A DNA stretch of 64,000 bases from Astropecten irregularis (Eukaryota > Echinodermata > Asteroidea > Paxillosida > Astropectinidae), in NCBI GenBank assembly GCA_963971285.1, contig OZ020245.1, forward strand, positions 25,186,983-25,250,982. Reading direction: 5' to 3'. The position numbers were made by a program, and so were the translations under genes. This document shows positions 12,222 through 53,369 of the stretch, one piece after another. A model generated the notes under the pieces. The model was not told the DNA's origin. It saw only the letters and a list, made by a program, of their open reading frames with translations, and did no database searches. Every line of letters begins with the position of its first letter. The stretch's first letter is position 1.

Positions 12222-12246
12222 AGGTCCATAGTGAGAATTTCAAAAC

Positions 12247-15200
12247 ATGTTTTGTGAAAAGGTTTTGGAATTGATTCGAGAGTTGCAAAGGTCAAGAGAT
12301 GGGACACTGCTGCCCTTTAATGTAAGTTAATATTGCACCATTCCATTGGCATTGCATGCACAGACTTTTTCTGTAGTCAGTTGTAACGTTAGTGTTTAAA
12401 TAATACTACTAACCAGCTAACTAGTGTAAAGGTCTGACACTGTGACATTGGGCTGTACTGTATGTTGTCTGTTGTACTACTTCATACATGTAGTAGTACT
12501 AGGGCCTATAAAGTATGAGTCTGATGTAGCTAGGTTGATGGGAAAGAATTCAGCTGACGGGCCATCACTTGTGCACAAACCTGTGGGACCGACAGAGGGC
12601 GTTTTGAGAAAAATGGCTAGGCCTACCCCGCTGTATTCCAAGTTTATAATTGTAGGTCCAAAAAACCCTGAAAATCTCACTTTTTAGATAAGCTACCCTA
12701 GTTTACACACCTGAGATTGAAGTTCATTATGACTTGCATCAAATAAGTTAACTCTTGGAGGAAATAACCCTGTTTCCGTCATGGCCGTCAGTGGAATTCT
12801 TTCCGGTTGATGTACTTGATTGATGGAGGAGGCAATTGTAAACTTCGGGACCCTCTTGTGTTTAAATCACACGCCGGAACAACCGTGAATACGTTCGGTT
12901 TCACTTGCTCAGTTGCTGTGGCTATGCATATAATATTAGTAAAAACACAGGAGGGAGGAGCAAGTCGGCTAGCACAGGGGGCCAGTTGGTAAGGGGCGAG
13001 TAGTTGGTCTGAAGGCGAGTTGGCAAGGTGAGTTGGTAAGGAAGTTGTGTCGGTAAGAGGTGAGTTGACCTGTAATCCCATTCCTAGGGCTCTAGCGTTA
13101 GTCTAGGCTTACTGTACTAGGCCTATTACTGATTAGAAAGTGGGTTTCTTTTCTCAAAAAATGATACATGGTAAGGCTTCCCAACTTTCATGAAACCTTA
13201 CATTTATGGATGACTGTTAGCTCATTAATTTACAACAAATAGATATAAATTATTTTGTTGTCGAATGATTTGACTCTTTTTCAGGAGGATGGTGTGAGGC
13301 AGGTATTAGAAGAGATGAAAGCTCTGTACGATCAAAACCAGACTGATGTTGTGTAAGTACATAGTACTGAACTGTACATATGTTTGCATACTAATATCTG
13401 GCATTAGCACCCCGGTCCAGGACCGTCCAGCAGTAAAGTAAGGGTTTGAAAAGTTGAGTAATATTCATTCAGTGTTTTTCACCATTGTGATATGTTAAAT
13501 TTGGATGGATTGCTGTTTATTCACATTCACAGGCATGCTAGAGAAGAAGGTCAGAGCGGTCTGTTTGCTGGGGTGCAGTTTCGTCACACGTGCCTAGAGA
13601 GGAACCAAAGATGCCTCCTTGCATACCTGTAAGTATAAATCAGAAGGAGCCTATTATCTAAACCTTGTCCTTATAAAGGAAATACCGCACAAATTACTGA
13701 AAAAGAACATGTGTAAGTATTTAATCTACATATTTTAGACCCATAGGGGGCACATAATGGTTGAATACCACCAGACAATATCCCAAATTCCAGGTGGACG
13801 TAATCAGTGTCACGGCAGCTGTGTTCGGAACTCACAGATTGCTGTCTGCTCGAAAATGCCAATCAATCTGGGGAATCAGGTTGGCGTAGCGGTTCTTTCC
13901 TCGCCTTTCACCTCTGTGGACCGGGTTCAAGTCCGGCTCGGTTCATAAGTGGATTGGGTTTTCAGTCCCTGCCTGATTCCGTGGGTTTTACCCAGAATAT
14001 TACTCTGGGGTTTTCCTCCCACCTCTAAAACTGTATCTTCTTCTCATCTTCTTTCCATAACAGGTTTCATCAGGCTTGCGAGCTTCAGTACCTAGGGCAC
14101 TTTTGAGGAATCCTTGGTGTCATTACCAGAAATAAATAATAATAATAATAATAATCTATTCAAATGCAAATCAAGGGGGTATGTACCACAATGAACACAG
14201 ATTTTGGGACAATAAAGGTTCATGGAACCTGTTATTCAAGACAGAGCTCCAATATATGGTATTTCAATGGAAATAACAAAGCAATCATGAATATTCTCAC
14301 ACCATATTTAAGACGAACTGCTATAGATGCTTCCCAAGTGGGAAGGGTTAATCTATGTAGCTTGCTGACCAGTATGTACACTATGAAGACCAGGCTGGTG
14401 AGAAGTCCAGTATGGCAACTGGTTCAAAACTCTTAGGGAGTCAGGGCAATCACACCTGCGAGAGAAATTTAGTGACAGCAACCATGGAATATACACCATC
14501 TGTATGTGGACCACAAAGGAATATTATTGTCACTGTCAATTCAACAGAGATTTGTTTCTTTCTTATTTGCCAGTCATAACCGCCTTGGAATCATTCGCAA
14601 CATGAGATGGGAGTTTGGTAGCGTGCTTCCTGCAGATGTCAAACAGAATCTATCCGATCAAGAGGTCAATTGAACATCAGTCTTAACCCCATACCACCGA
14701 AAACAGTCATCCTTTGAGCTGTTTATATTTGACCAAGTCATGTGTTGACAATAATGTGCACCAAACTAAAGATTATGTGTGGATAATGCCACAGATTGCG
14801 GGTCACTTTGAGCTCAGAGTTTGGAGATTGTGGTGTGTGTGTGCCCTTGGACAGGACTCTCTGTCATAAATTGCTTCGCTCCAACCGTATTATCATCCTC
14901 AAAGTGAAGTATTTCAGACCTGTATGAACCTTTCACTAGACCAGGGCTTGCCCTTTGTTTTTTCTGATAGTAGCCCGCCGGGCTAGTCAATTGAGTTTTT
15001 TTACTTGTTTTTTTACTGCCCGGTCTAGCAACTCCCCTATGAAAAACAAGGAGCGAGCACATATTTTAAATCACCTGCCGGGCATGTTGGGAAGGGGTTT
15101 TTACTAGCCCACAGCTGTTTTTTACTAGCCATTGTATGCTGGGCTAGCTTTAAGGTTGAGCCATGTAGACCATGTCAAAATCCATGTCCGTTTTCCAAAT

Positions 15201-17314
15201 GGGCAGAGGCACCATAACATTGAGTAGATTCAGTAAGGTTTGAAATATTTGTTCCAGAAAGTTGGGCATGGTAGCTATTTACTGATGCACAAGAGTTTCT
15301 TCTTTTTTTTTTTATTCCATAGTTTCAGTGGTTTAGTAAATACAACAAATCTTTGGCAACATACATGAGGTCCCTAGGCACTGAGGGTCTGGATCTTACA
15401 CAGGTAAGAAGTTTGTTCTCTATGAGAGTTGAGTCTTCACATTACATTATATCTTTCCTCTTGACTGGTTGCGGTGTTTAAAAGTCTACCAGGGGCGATT
15501 CTAGGATTTTCCAACAGGGGGGCATGGAAATAAATGCCCACATTGCAGCAAATGTTAAAGTTCCTAACAAGGACACAAACATAATGGTGGGCCACAAATT
15601 TGGCAAACTCAACAGGGCGTGATCAAAGCTAGCGGGTTACTGCGGGCCTGACGTGAATCATAATAATGTTTAGATTAAATAATTTTCTTCTCTTTTTGAA
15701 TCTCTCCATCAGTCAATAGATATGGTTTTTTTTTGGGGGGGGGGCTGAAAAGAAAATGGGGATGTACGCCCTTCAAGTTATGAGTAATCTGTTTGTTTCA
15801 AGCAGCTTTTTGTTAAAGAAATTACGGTAATCGTTGTTGTACTGACTTGATTTCATTATACATGCTAATTTTGGATTTGAATTCTATACTACACTGTTTC
15901 TGTATCAGCTGATGTTGGGCGGGCTGTGTCTTTCACAGCAACCTCCAGCTTAGGAATAATCTAGGGGCCTTTATGCCATTCTCACCAACTATGGACAATG
16001 CTTTAGTATATATATATTGGCCTTCTCTGGGAAGCAAGACATGACTACTCAACCCATATACATCTATGAATGGAATGGAGAATTGGAGATAGTAAAAAAA
16101 TTTCCTTGTTTTTTTTACAGGACAGGAAACCACCTAAGAGTTTATACATTCAGGTAAGAAGGATACCAGTGTAAAACCCATAATTATTGATATTTACAAA
16201 TAAGAGGAATTTATAAATTGAATGTTATAACTCAGTCAGTGTAATGAGTTGGTCAGTCTGTCACACACAATGGCCAGAAAAAACATAAATAAGTCTCCGA
16301 AAAACTGATCTTTCTGTTTTCGTTTTTATACTTATACAGTCCTTAAAAACATTTTGAGGTAGCTTTCACAATTATGTTGGTTTTTGTACTTATTGCCATC
16401 TACGGAAAGTGGGTTTGCGGGATACCTTCTAACCTTTTCACTCAACCGGAGCCGTACCCGATTGAAATTGAATATTTTCCCATCCATCGTAGGTTCGATG
16501 TCTAATGGACCACGGCGAGTTTGAAACGGAAGACGGAACTGTGATTGTTCTCAAGAAAAACAGCCAGGTAGGTACATAGATTGAGTAGCAAGTGTTATAT
16601 GGGTGACCCCATGATCTGGGCCTCAATGTCAGTGCGTCACTCTCCACATGGTGAAGATTCCTCTTCAAATGTCCATTGTGTATTTATGGAAGTCTGTAAG
16701 GATTATCCTTTGCAACGCTCCACTCATAGGCACATTGATACTGAGTCCCTAATCTGCAGTGTGATCGGGGTATAGAAACTAGTATGAAACGGCTGCTTAA
16801 TTGAACATTCTCCTGTATCCATTCATTGCAGTACAATACCAAAGCATTTGCTGACTATTAAAGTTAGATACATATACATACATAGATACAATCCCTGACA
16901 AGAGAACATGGATGGGAAACTTTGCTCTGTTACTGCGGGTCTGCAGGACAGAGGACCACACTTACAGGCAATGAACAGGAAGAATTACAAGAAACATGCA
17001 AGGAAAGACTTGCTTAAATCAGAAAACAAAACAAAAAGGGAAACAAAACATGAAAATGCAAAGAGAGAGAGATAGTGAACAACAAAATTAATTATGGGAA
17101 GTACGCATTTAAATACAATTTAAAATTCCTTGTTATAATCTATGAACTTGATCTGTAAGCATGAAATATTATGCTTACAGCAAGCACAGCAATTGAGTTC
17201 AAACTGTTCTGCATTAATGTGTGTATTATTTGTCCCATTATACAGCATTTTCTCCAAAGGTCCCAATGCGAGCACCTCATCAGGCAAGGAGTACTGGAAC
17301 ACATCATGTCATGA
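12247..17314 (+). CDS. GINS1: DNA replication complex GINS subunit PSF1
   Basis: Seen exons: 12247-12321 (ATG), 13285-13352, 13533-13628, 14574-14664, 15323-15403, 16121-16153, 16493-16567 and 17246-17314 (stop TGA). Phases agree, giving 195 aa against about 196 in vertebrates. Diagnostic segments are the N-terminal MFCEK followed by [36 protein letters not shown], an acidic GEFETEDG segment, VLKKNSQ and the C-terminal [15 protein letters not shown]1 with PSF2, PSF3 and SLD5 forms GINS, which joins CDC45 and MCM2-7 in the replicative helicase. The C-terminal B domain, needed for stable complex formation, is complete here. Exon 4 ends at an unusual but legal donor, GTCAAT. Introns hold a SINE (13869-14154) and other repeats. 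The gene converges with PRKD, whose 3' end faces it. Confidence 0.97.
12955..13075 (+). repeat. Degenerate GAGTTGGTAAGG-type tandem repeat
   Basis: Irregular copies of a 12-18 base motif such as GAGTTGGTAAGG or GGCGAGTTGGCAAGG follow one another in the first GINS1 intron. Confidence 0.5.
13869..14154 (+). mobile_element. tRNA-derived SINE, family A (+ copy)
   Basis: The head has RNA polymerase III boxes: an A-box-like TTGGCGTAGCGG and a B box GGGTTCAAGTCC. A conserved body follows, and the tail is a run of AAT repeats. A second copy in the opposite orientation lies at 48467-48757 and agrees over nearly the whole length. It sits in a GINS1 intron. Confidence 0.88.
14935..15160. repeat. Repeat with GCCCGCCGGGC / TAGCCC motifs
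   Basis: A stretch in a GINS1 intron contains several related pieces: TAGCCCGCCGGGCTAG, CTGCCCGG, CTGCCGGGCA and two TACTAGCC motifs separated by T-runs. The inverted GCCGGGC motifs suggest a decayed short DNA element; the ends are not clear. Confidence 0.4.
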
Positions 17315-17485
17315 TCACAACAGCAGAGGAGTAGACAAAGATGTCAAGGAATTTCATATTGAGATGAGCGTGGAAGAGCAGCGAAAAGCATCAGCTCGAT
17401 GAACTAGCAGACTCCATTTCCACTGGATAATATGGGACTGATGAGAACCAGATACAAAGCTACAGTGTTTGTGAATGGAAGACCC

Positions 17486-17491
17486 AATAAA
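17486..17491 (+). terminator. Probable polyadenylation signal AATAAA of GINS1
   Basis: AATAAA lies about 170 bases after the GINS1 stop, a usual distance for a short 3' UTR. Confidence 0.55.
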
Positions 17492-17648
17492 TGATGGCTT
17501 CAAGTGCAGCCTGTGCTTAATGCAGAATTCAGATACATCTATGGATCTGAATTGGTAGTGGTCTCGATCTCGAACGGCATCTATAGGGAGTCAAAGATGC
17601 TCTTTTGGTTGTGTATAATTTGTATGTAGGACTTTTAGGACCAATCGG

Positions 17649-17728
17649 TCAGGAGTTGGGCATGTTATGGGGATGTAAATATTAAAGATCAGGAGTTGGG
17701 CAAGTTATGGGAATGTAAATATTAAAGA
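17649..17728 (+). repeat. 40-bp tandem duplication
   Basis: Two adjacent 40-base copies beginning TCAGGAGTTGGGCA and ending ATATTAAAGA differ at only a few bases (17649-17688 and 17689-17728). Confidence 0.85.
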
Positions 17729-18237
17729 TCAATCAGTTGAGAATACAGGCAGCTAGATTAGATATTGCTATAAACGGAATGCAACTTGGTCAAGTCAAAT
17801 CCTGAATGAGCCTATATGCACTCACAAATGGTGATGTATATTTTAGCATTTGGGACTTATTAGAATTTCATTGACCTTTAAAACAGTTGTAAACTTGTAT
17901 CCTAAACTTATACTATGTGATACTGCATGTATGTGTTTCCATAGGCACAGGCATGAGAGCCTCCCAATGGCTATAAAAAAGGCCAACCTTACATATGACC
18001 TAAGAATGTTACTAGACGTCAAATCAAAAAGAGTTTCACAAATGCACCTTCGAAAGGTTTTTGTGAAACAAGTTTACGAGTAGGAGGCCATTTTCAAACT
18101 TTTCCCATTGCAAAATCATGAAGTGAACATTTCACGGGTTATTCTGTCAAAATTTCTACCTGAAAATTGACTGTAGTTCAAGTTCAAATGGCAAAGGTGT
18201 GAGTAGTCCAATCTGCTTGTAGATTGTGATTTGTATT

Positions 18238-18594
18238 TAAAGGTACAGTAGTATACTTTGGTAGGAAACCCAAACAGAAATGTTCACAGATTTACTAACA
18301 GGGTATAAAGATTGTGTTGGTAGAAACATACCGTTTAAATTTTTCCGCTTGAAATGCTGTATTTATCCAGAAACTAGTATAAAAACAACAACCAAAAACT
18401 TTTTTGATTTTTAAAAGATCAAATATAACGGTGAAAATATTAAAGAAATTCTGTGGACGTTTTTCACTGTTTTCTCAAAAAGTCACCACTGTATGGGACT
18501 TGGAATTTCACTGTGTCTTCCTTGATATTTTTGCCAATGAATCTGCATTTCTTTGACAAAAACCAAAGTATGATGTTACCTTTAAGTCAAACAT
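18238..18594. mobile_element. TA-flanked MITE, family T (complete copy)
   Basis: The ends are inverted repeats of the type AAGGTA...ATACTTTGGT and ACCAAAGTAT...TACCTT, flanked by TA on both sides as for Tc1/mariner-like elements. A second copy (25597-26846) is split by a nested insertion. A third, very diverged copy lies near 58275-58600. Non-coding. Confidence 0.8.
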
Positions 18595-21227
18595 AGATAC
18601 CGGTATTCCTCATAAAATAATGTTCCAAGTAATACAGCATTGAGGGATGGGAACTGACAATATTTGAAACAAGCAAACATCAAACAATGTCTCTTTGTAA
18701 TAGTGCATTTTTATTTGTCAAATAATCCACCAAATAATCTGGCGGTCTCAATAAGAATGATTTATTTATAATGATTACCATTCACTCCCACTCTTGAGTT
18801 TGTTTGTTTTTTTCTGTTTGTTTACTGTATAGTTTGATCCTACAGCTTTTTAGTCGAGGAAAGACTATGTACAATAATATCTCCTCTTATTTATATTATT
18901 ATCAATAATACACGTACATGTAACAATACAAGTAATTTCGGCTGGGCTGAACCGCAGCAGATGAAATAATAAATTAAAAAAAAAAATTGTATACCCAAAG
19001 TACAATGTTACTGTTTGTATCTCGACACAGGTCACTAATGATGATTTAAAAAAAAAAAATATTCAAACAGCCGAACACTTTACATACAGACAATATAAAT
19101 TAAGTCCAAAAGACTCATTTTGTAAATTCTAACTCGTTTATGGCCTGCATGCCAATTATATATGCTGGATCTCTGATCTGATGGTTTTATTGGACACAAA
19201 TCAGAACTGATTGTATCATATCAAATATTCATGCATGTTTTACATAGTGAACACAGAATGTTGATGCCATGTATCATTTTTATTTATTTGTTTTAATAAA
19301 AAAGAAAAGAAGTGTGGTTCTAAACGGCATATGAGTGATCTGATGACAATTACTTCATATTACGTGGAGTTTAAATTTGAGATTTATATAGAGACAGACG
19401 TACAAAGCTCAATTCTAGTAGAAATGGTATAAGTGTGGTACAAGTTCTCAAAGGTGTTGCACATGTATATTGTAGTTTATACAACATCATATCACACATG
19501 TGCGTTGTAGTTTAAACATACATGTATGTCATATCGCACATGCACATTTAGGATACCGTACCCCCCTTCATTAAAGTGGATTTGTCTCCCAGAATTGAGC
19601 TTCATATGTCTGACTCCATTATATGCCTCTTAAATTGCATTGACTCGTAATCACAACCATAAATCGCATCTGGGGGGTCAAGGTGCCACACCTAGTCAGC
19701 AGGATCATCTCTTCTAGTCTCTGTACCAGTCTGATATAAATTATAGCGAATATGCATATCACCTTATGCATACTATTCATCAACGACTTCATTGCATGTT
19801 ATGCAAATGTATCCGAGATTCAACTTTCCAAATTTATTTTCAGTTCACTGATACAAACAAGTAATACAGATCTTTATTGCCATTCCTTTATCAGGATTAC
19901 TCTAATTTAAAGACAAGCTTGAGGAAGATCTAATTCTGATCTTTCATTGTGCACTCAGCTTTAAGACTCGAGCATCTGCACTTTGAAAGTACAGGATGCA
20001 GTTTCAGTTTGTATGGACAAATTGTTTGTGGAGATAGCATTATTTCTATAGCATGTAATCCAATGTTAGCAAGCACTGGCGTTTGTGAGTACCGTTTGTA
20101 TAATTTGCTCTCCTCACTCAATGCCAAAGTTCAAGGCTCAACTTTTGATGAAATTTGATATCAAAGAGTTCCAACATGGAACTTTATCAACTCGCCAAAC
20201 AAGCATCTAAAGATGGTGGCGAATGCTGTCCTAAAATGGTTCATCTACGTCAACATTCTTTATTCACTCCTCTGAGCTAAATGCTCACTGAAGAAATCCC
20301 AACTGCTTTGAGGTGAATGGCTTGGTGTACACAGTTCATGATCAGCATTATGAGGACTGAGTTGTTTCCAAGATCACCTGCCCAAGTTCAACCTTTAACA
20401 AGGTTGCATGTGCACGGAAGAATCATGATCACAACTGATGACTGTAAATAGAAACTGACGACATCTTGCTTAAAATTCACCTGTTCACTTCAATAATTTT
20501 ATCAGATACAAAAAGTATTCATAAAATCACATTGGTCAAGAGTGACCAATATTTTCACACCACCAGCAGGCATGAAACATAAAAAAAGGACAATCGCTAT
20601 ATTCCCAATTTCTGTTCCTCAATTATTACAATAAAATCAGATATAAGCCGTAGTATTCTCATCACTTTCCCCTAAAATTGCATTTTTTCTTGAATACGTC
20701 AACTTCTCAAAAAATCACGCCAAAAAACAAAACACAATGGGTTCACTTTTGAGAGAAATTGCAGGCTGGGGGGTTTTATGCAAGTACCACTCCTTGTAAC
20801 CATGGTGATAATATAACTCAATAATATTAAGAACTTTTGTTGGCACTCAGGATAGGGAAATTAGAATATCCCCAGTTTTCACCGTATCATTACAAAAATG
20901 CAGGCAATTGGTCTGTTAAGTAAATAGTGAGATATTTCTAATAATATGCAATGCTCGATCTGTGTATGTAAATTGCAAAGGGTATTAATGATGACCTTGG
21001 TAAGACCAGACAATGGCCTGAGACTGCCACACTGTAAATGCTGTAACATGAATACTTGTAAGATGTGTGACTCAGCTCACTGGCTTAATTATTAAGCCAG
21101 TGTGTTTCCCATGTAAATGCTACTAAAACACGTATATGCATTTACAATAAAAAAGAAAAAAAGGGGGGGAAAAAAAGAAAAGAAAAATGGTTAAAAAGAG
21201 GTAAAATGGATCACCACTTTTCTAACT

Positions 21228-21345
21228 CGCAGAGTTAAGACGCATCCTTACTCTATGTCTGGGTTCATCACATCTATGCGACACGTCGCAACCACTACGT
21301 GTCGCAACTTGATTTGCAGAGCTTTATGAAATCAGCCCCAGTTCA
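21228..21345. mobile_element. Short palindromic MITE copy (GACGCGTCGC family)
   Basis: It shares GCAGAGTTAAGAC near one end and GCAGAGCTTTATGAAATCA near the other with 28816-28945. Inside is a palindromic CGACACGTCGC / CTACGTGTCGCAAC pair. Confidence 0.6.
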
Positions 21346-23815
21346 CCATGCCAAGAGAAAGCCAAAGTCCACATACTCTAATATTGCAGAATAATAAAGA
21401 ACATAGGAATGAATGCAAAACCCAATTCAAGCACCCTAACTCCATCCATGTTAAACTTCAGGCATAACTGAAAGTCCGAGGAACATCATTGATACTTGAT
21501 GGTCACAGTGTTGGATGTTGGCAGATCCAGGAGGGTTACATAAGTCAGAATGCGCCCACAGGGTTAGGGGGGCTCATGGCTTGCTGGAAGGGTACATCAT
21601 TAAAAAAACAAAAACAAATAATAACTGTACAGCCATTCTGCATTGTCCACAGAAACGACTTTGTATAATACTCTGTACATGAAACTCTCTATATATATAC
21701 ACACACATAATATGCATCAACAGAAACATTGTTTCAGAATACAACATCTAGTTATTCATCTTGCGCCGAGTAATTCCTTATTTTTTTTTTTTTATCTGCA
21801 AAATACCCAGCACTTAATAATATAAGGAGATAAAAATCTAGATTTTTATACACATAAAAACCAAAAACAAAAAAAACAGACACCATGTAACCCTGATAAA
21901 AAGAAAGCAAAACTATAAAGGAAACAATTTCTTCAAGGAAATGACGAAGGTAAAATGCTGGTTTGTAGTTTTTAAGCAACATGGAAAGAGTCACACTTTC
22001 ACCAAAATAAATAAAAAATAAATACTACTTAATACATGTACATGTGTATGAACAACTGGATATAAAACACGAGGGGGTTTGGCAGTTGACAGATATTTGT
22101 TTCAAATTTACCAGAGCGAGTAAGGGGATGGGGCGTTAGACTACTTGTGGAAAAAACAAACAATGAGCTAGTTCAACAGTTGTGGTAATGGGGAGATTTC
22201 ACTTGTATAGCTTTTCAAGGTGAACTTCAATGGCATTTCAAAATGGAAATACTACTTCTTAAGTACTAAGTCAACAATGCGACGGGCCTTATTTCAGTTG
22301 TGGGCTTTCAAAAAGATTAAGTCATGTAAAACAAACGAATGAAACCGCCCCCTCGGGAAAAACAAAAACAAAAAGGAACAAAAACCAAACTTGACATTTG
22401 CTAAATTATTTTGTGTATATAAAAATGGATTGGATATGGCATGATGACGTTAAAATAAAACATTTAGCATACACAAGGTTCGATGTTAATTTTCCAAGAT
22501 TACTCAGGTCAATTTCGCTTCTTCTTATTGAGACACATAAAAACTCTGTAACAAGTTCCTACCTGTAACAATACCTCACACAAATTCAAGGTACTGGTAA
22601 TTTTTTTTTTCTTTGCATAATTTTAAGTTTTTTCAAGAACTTGTTTCTAAAGAGGTAGCGTACAAAACATAATACATTTACCACCACTTTATTTCGTTTC
22701 GAGTCACTGATTTTTAAGTTTGCTGTATATGAAAAATACTGTCTATGGGCTTAATTGTTTATTTGTAATTAAACTGACATTATATCACGTTCATGATTCT
22801 TTGCTATAAACAAATTCCACCACCTGAAAATATTTCCAAGACAAAAAAAAAACAACCCAAAAAGCTTTCGAGATCGAAAAGAAAATATCGAAGAAAGAAT
22901 TTGCTGTAAAAACTCTGTCAAAAAAAAGTAGGTGAAGATAACCCACTTTGGTTGGACATAAGAATGATAACTACATGTCAGACAAAAATACAAAACTCCT
23001 TTCTATTTCATTCTCCATTTTCTGATTCCATTTTCCATTGTGGTTATTGTAAATATTGCACACCACAAGATGAAACGGCAAGCGATCCTTCTCTCATACT
23101 GCTAACGTCAATTACTGTCTACTTTGATATTCCTCCCATTTGACCGAGGCTATTTCATTCAACCTCGGCACGAGACTCGCCATGTACAACACAACGATTA
23201 CTTGATTTCTTTTCACATTTATGTAGAAAATCTGTAGAATATGCCTTATTCAATCATGATGCATCCATCTTGTCACCTCCCCTGTGTACCCGTAGGAAAA
23301 GATAACACCAATTCTAAAAAGAAAACGGGTACCAGACTGTTTTGAATCCAAGCCTCGGTTTGATTGCACTGCTTTGAATGTAGGATGGATGCACCGTGAA
23401 TAAGGTCTATTATCTTCCTGGTCCAAACATCCATTTGTTGTCTACACTCCAACTGACGGATCCATACAGGCCCCGCCCGACGAACACCACAGTACTTGCC
23501 TAGCAACAGAAACATTGTGTGACTATTGCTGGAGGAGAATGTCACGTGGCAGATGCATTCTTCATATCTATGAATCTGTACACAAATTTGGTAAAAGGAA
23601 CATGACATAACACACACTATGATTTTTTTTCCCAGAATCTATTTCAAAAGTTGACTCTAACTAAAGGGTCATCTCTTGGATCAAGCTGTCCAAATGATCT
23701 AAGGAGATCAAATATTTCGTCTTCAGACTGCAATCATGAGTTGATTAGAGGTGCTACGAGTATCGATAACATGACCCTTGATTCCTTGGGATATAGCAGT
23801 ATGTGCATGGCTTCG

Positions 23816-24010
23816 CGGCTTCTGACTGCAAAACGAACAAAGATAATTGACTATCAGGGACACCACCAACGTAGGGCTGGGTAGCTCAGTTGAGCCTGTA
23901 CGGTATTCCGGAGGTTGCTGGTTTGAATCCTGCTCCAGTCAATTTTCCTTTATTCACCTTTCAATAAATTACTATTCAGTCAGTTTCCCTTGTGGTTATT
24001 TGATAATTAA
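23816..24010 (+). mobile_element. tRNA-derived SINE, family B (+ copy)
   Basis: A tRNA-like head (TAGCTCAGTTGAG as A box and GGTTTGAATCC as B box) begins near 23877. It is preceded by TAATTGACTATCAGGGAC and followed by TCAGTTTCCCTTGTGG. Other copies, inverted, are at 40045-40280 and 62036-62290, with fragments at 46681-46752 and near 59336. It is not a working tRNA gene: the acceptor stem does not close. Confidence 0.8.
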
Positions 24011-24752
24011 TTAAGTAGAGGATTAGACACAATTGTGGGACAAAGATGGCCAGCGTTGCATTCAGACTGGTCAATGGCTGAAAAGTCATAGGCTTAATGG
24101 ATCAGTCTAATGATGGATAGTCCACAAAGACAAGATGGCTGCCGATCTGCAGTTCACATTACACCCTCAAGCAGCTCACAAGCATACACCCATTTGAAGC
24201 CACAGCAGGGGAAATCTACATAACCTACGGAATAAAGAAAATGCCAACAGAAAATCCAACCTCCCTGAAAGCATAAAATCGTGAATTTTCAAATAGCACC
24301 CAAGAAATCGGCAATAAAATTGCTCCCGAACAGATGACAAGAGAAAAATTCTACATACAAAGACAACAGACGTAATTAATATGCATTTTAACTGCACATG
24401 CAAACCTATAAATGATGTACATAAACCTGATTCAGATTTCAACTTTTTCAATTTCTCGTCACGGTTTCTTCTTTGTTACCCTGCTGAATGGAAACGGTTT
24501 CTTGAGGTTATGTCAGGAATGTCAATCAAATAAATCAATTGCAGTCTTTGAGAATAAATGACAAGACGGTTGTCCCAAAACAATGACATCTTAGCTGGCC
24601 TAGAGGTTGAAGTATCATCCTGGTATTACAAAAAGAATGCAGCTTGGGTAAAAGAAGGATGCAGGTTGAGCATGGCCAAGGAGGAGCCTAGAGCTTTCCA
24701 TCTGAGGAGTTTCCTTGTCGAGAGGGGAGTTGATTGCATTTTAAGAGTGTCA

Positions 24753-53369
<28,617 letters not shown>

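Larger units (their letters stand above)
10919..12246. promoter_or_regulatory. Shared upstream region of Tim9 and GINS1
   Basis: The start codons of Tim9 (-) and GINS1 (+) face away from each other across this 1.3-kb stretch, so both promoters should lie here. Visible signals are two ATTGGCCAAT-type (inverted CCAAT) sites near 11240 and 11340, a nested palindrome at 11052-11206, and ACGCCAAACGG near 12211. I see no clear TATA box placed for either gene. Confidence 0.5.
17729..24752. other. Region between convergent GINS1 and PRKD, no supported gene
   Basis: No exon-like segment with family similarity was found on either strand. Part of it next to 24752 must be the PRKD 3' UTR (- strand); its length is unknown. 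Recognised pieces are a TA-flanked element (18238-18594), a MITE copy (about 21228-21345) and a SINE (23816-24010). The remainder is AT-rich with many homopolymer runs. Confidence 0.55.

Noticed and set aside
23874..23946. tRNA gene
   Set aside because: A and B boxes are present, but the acceptor stem does not pair and the flanks repeat at 40045 and 62036; it is a SINE head.
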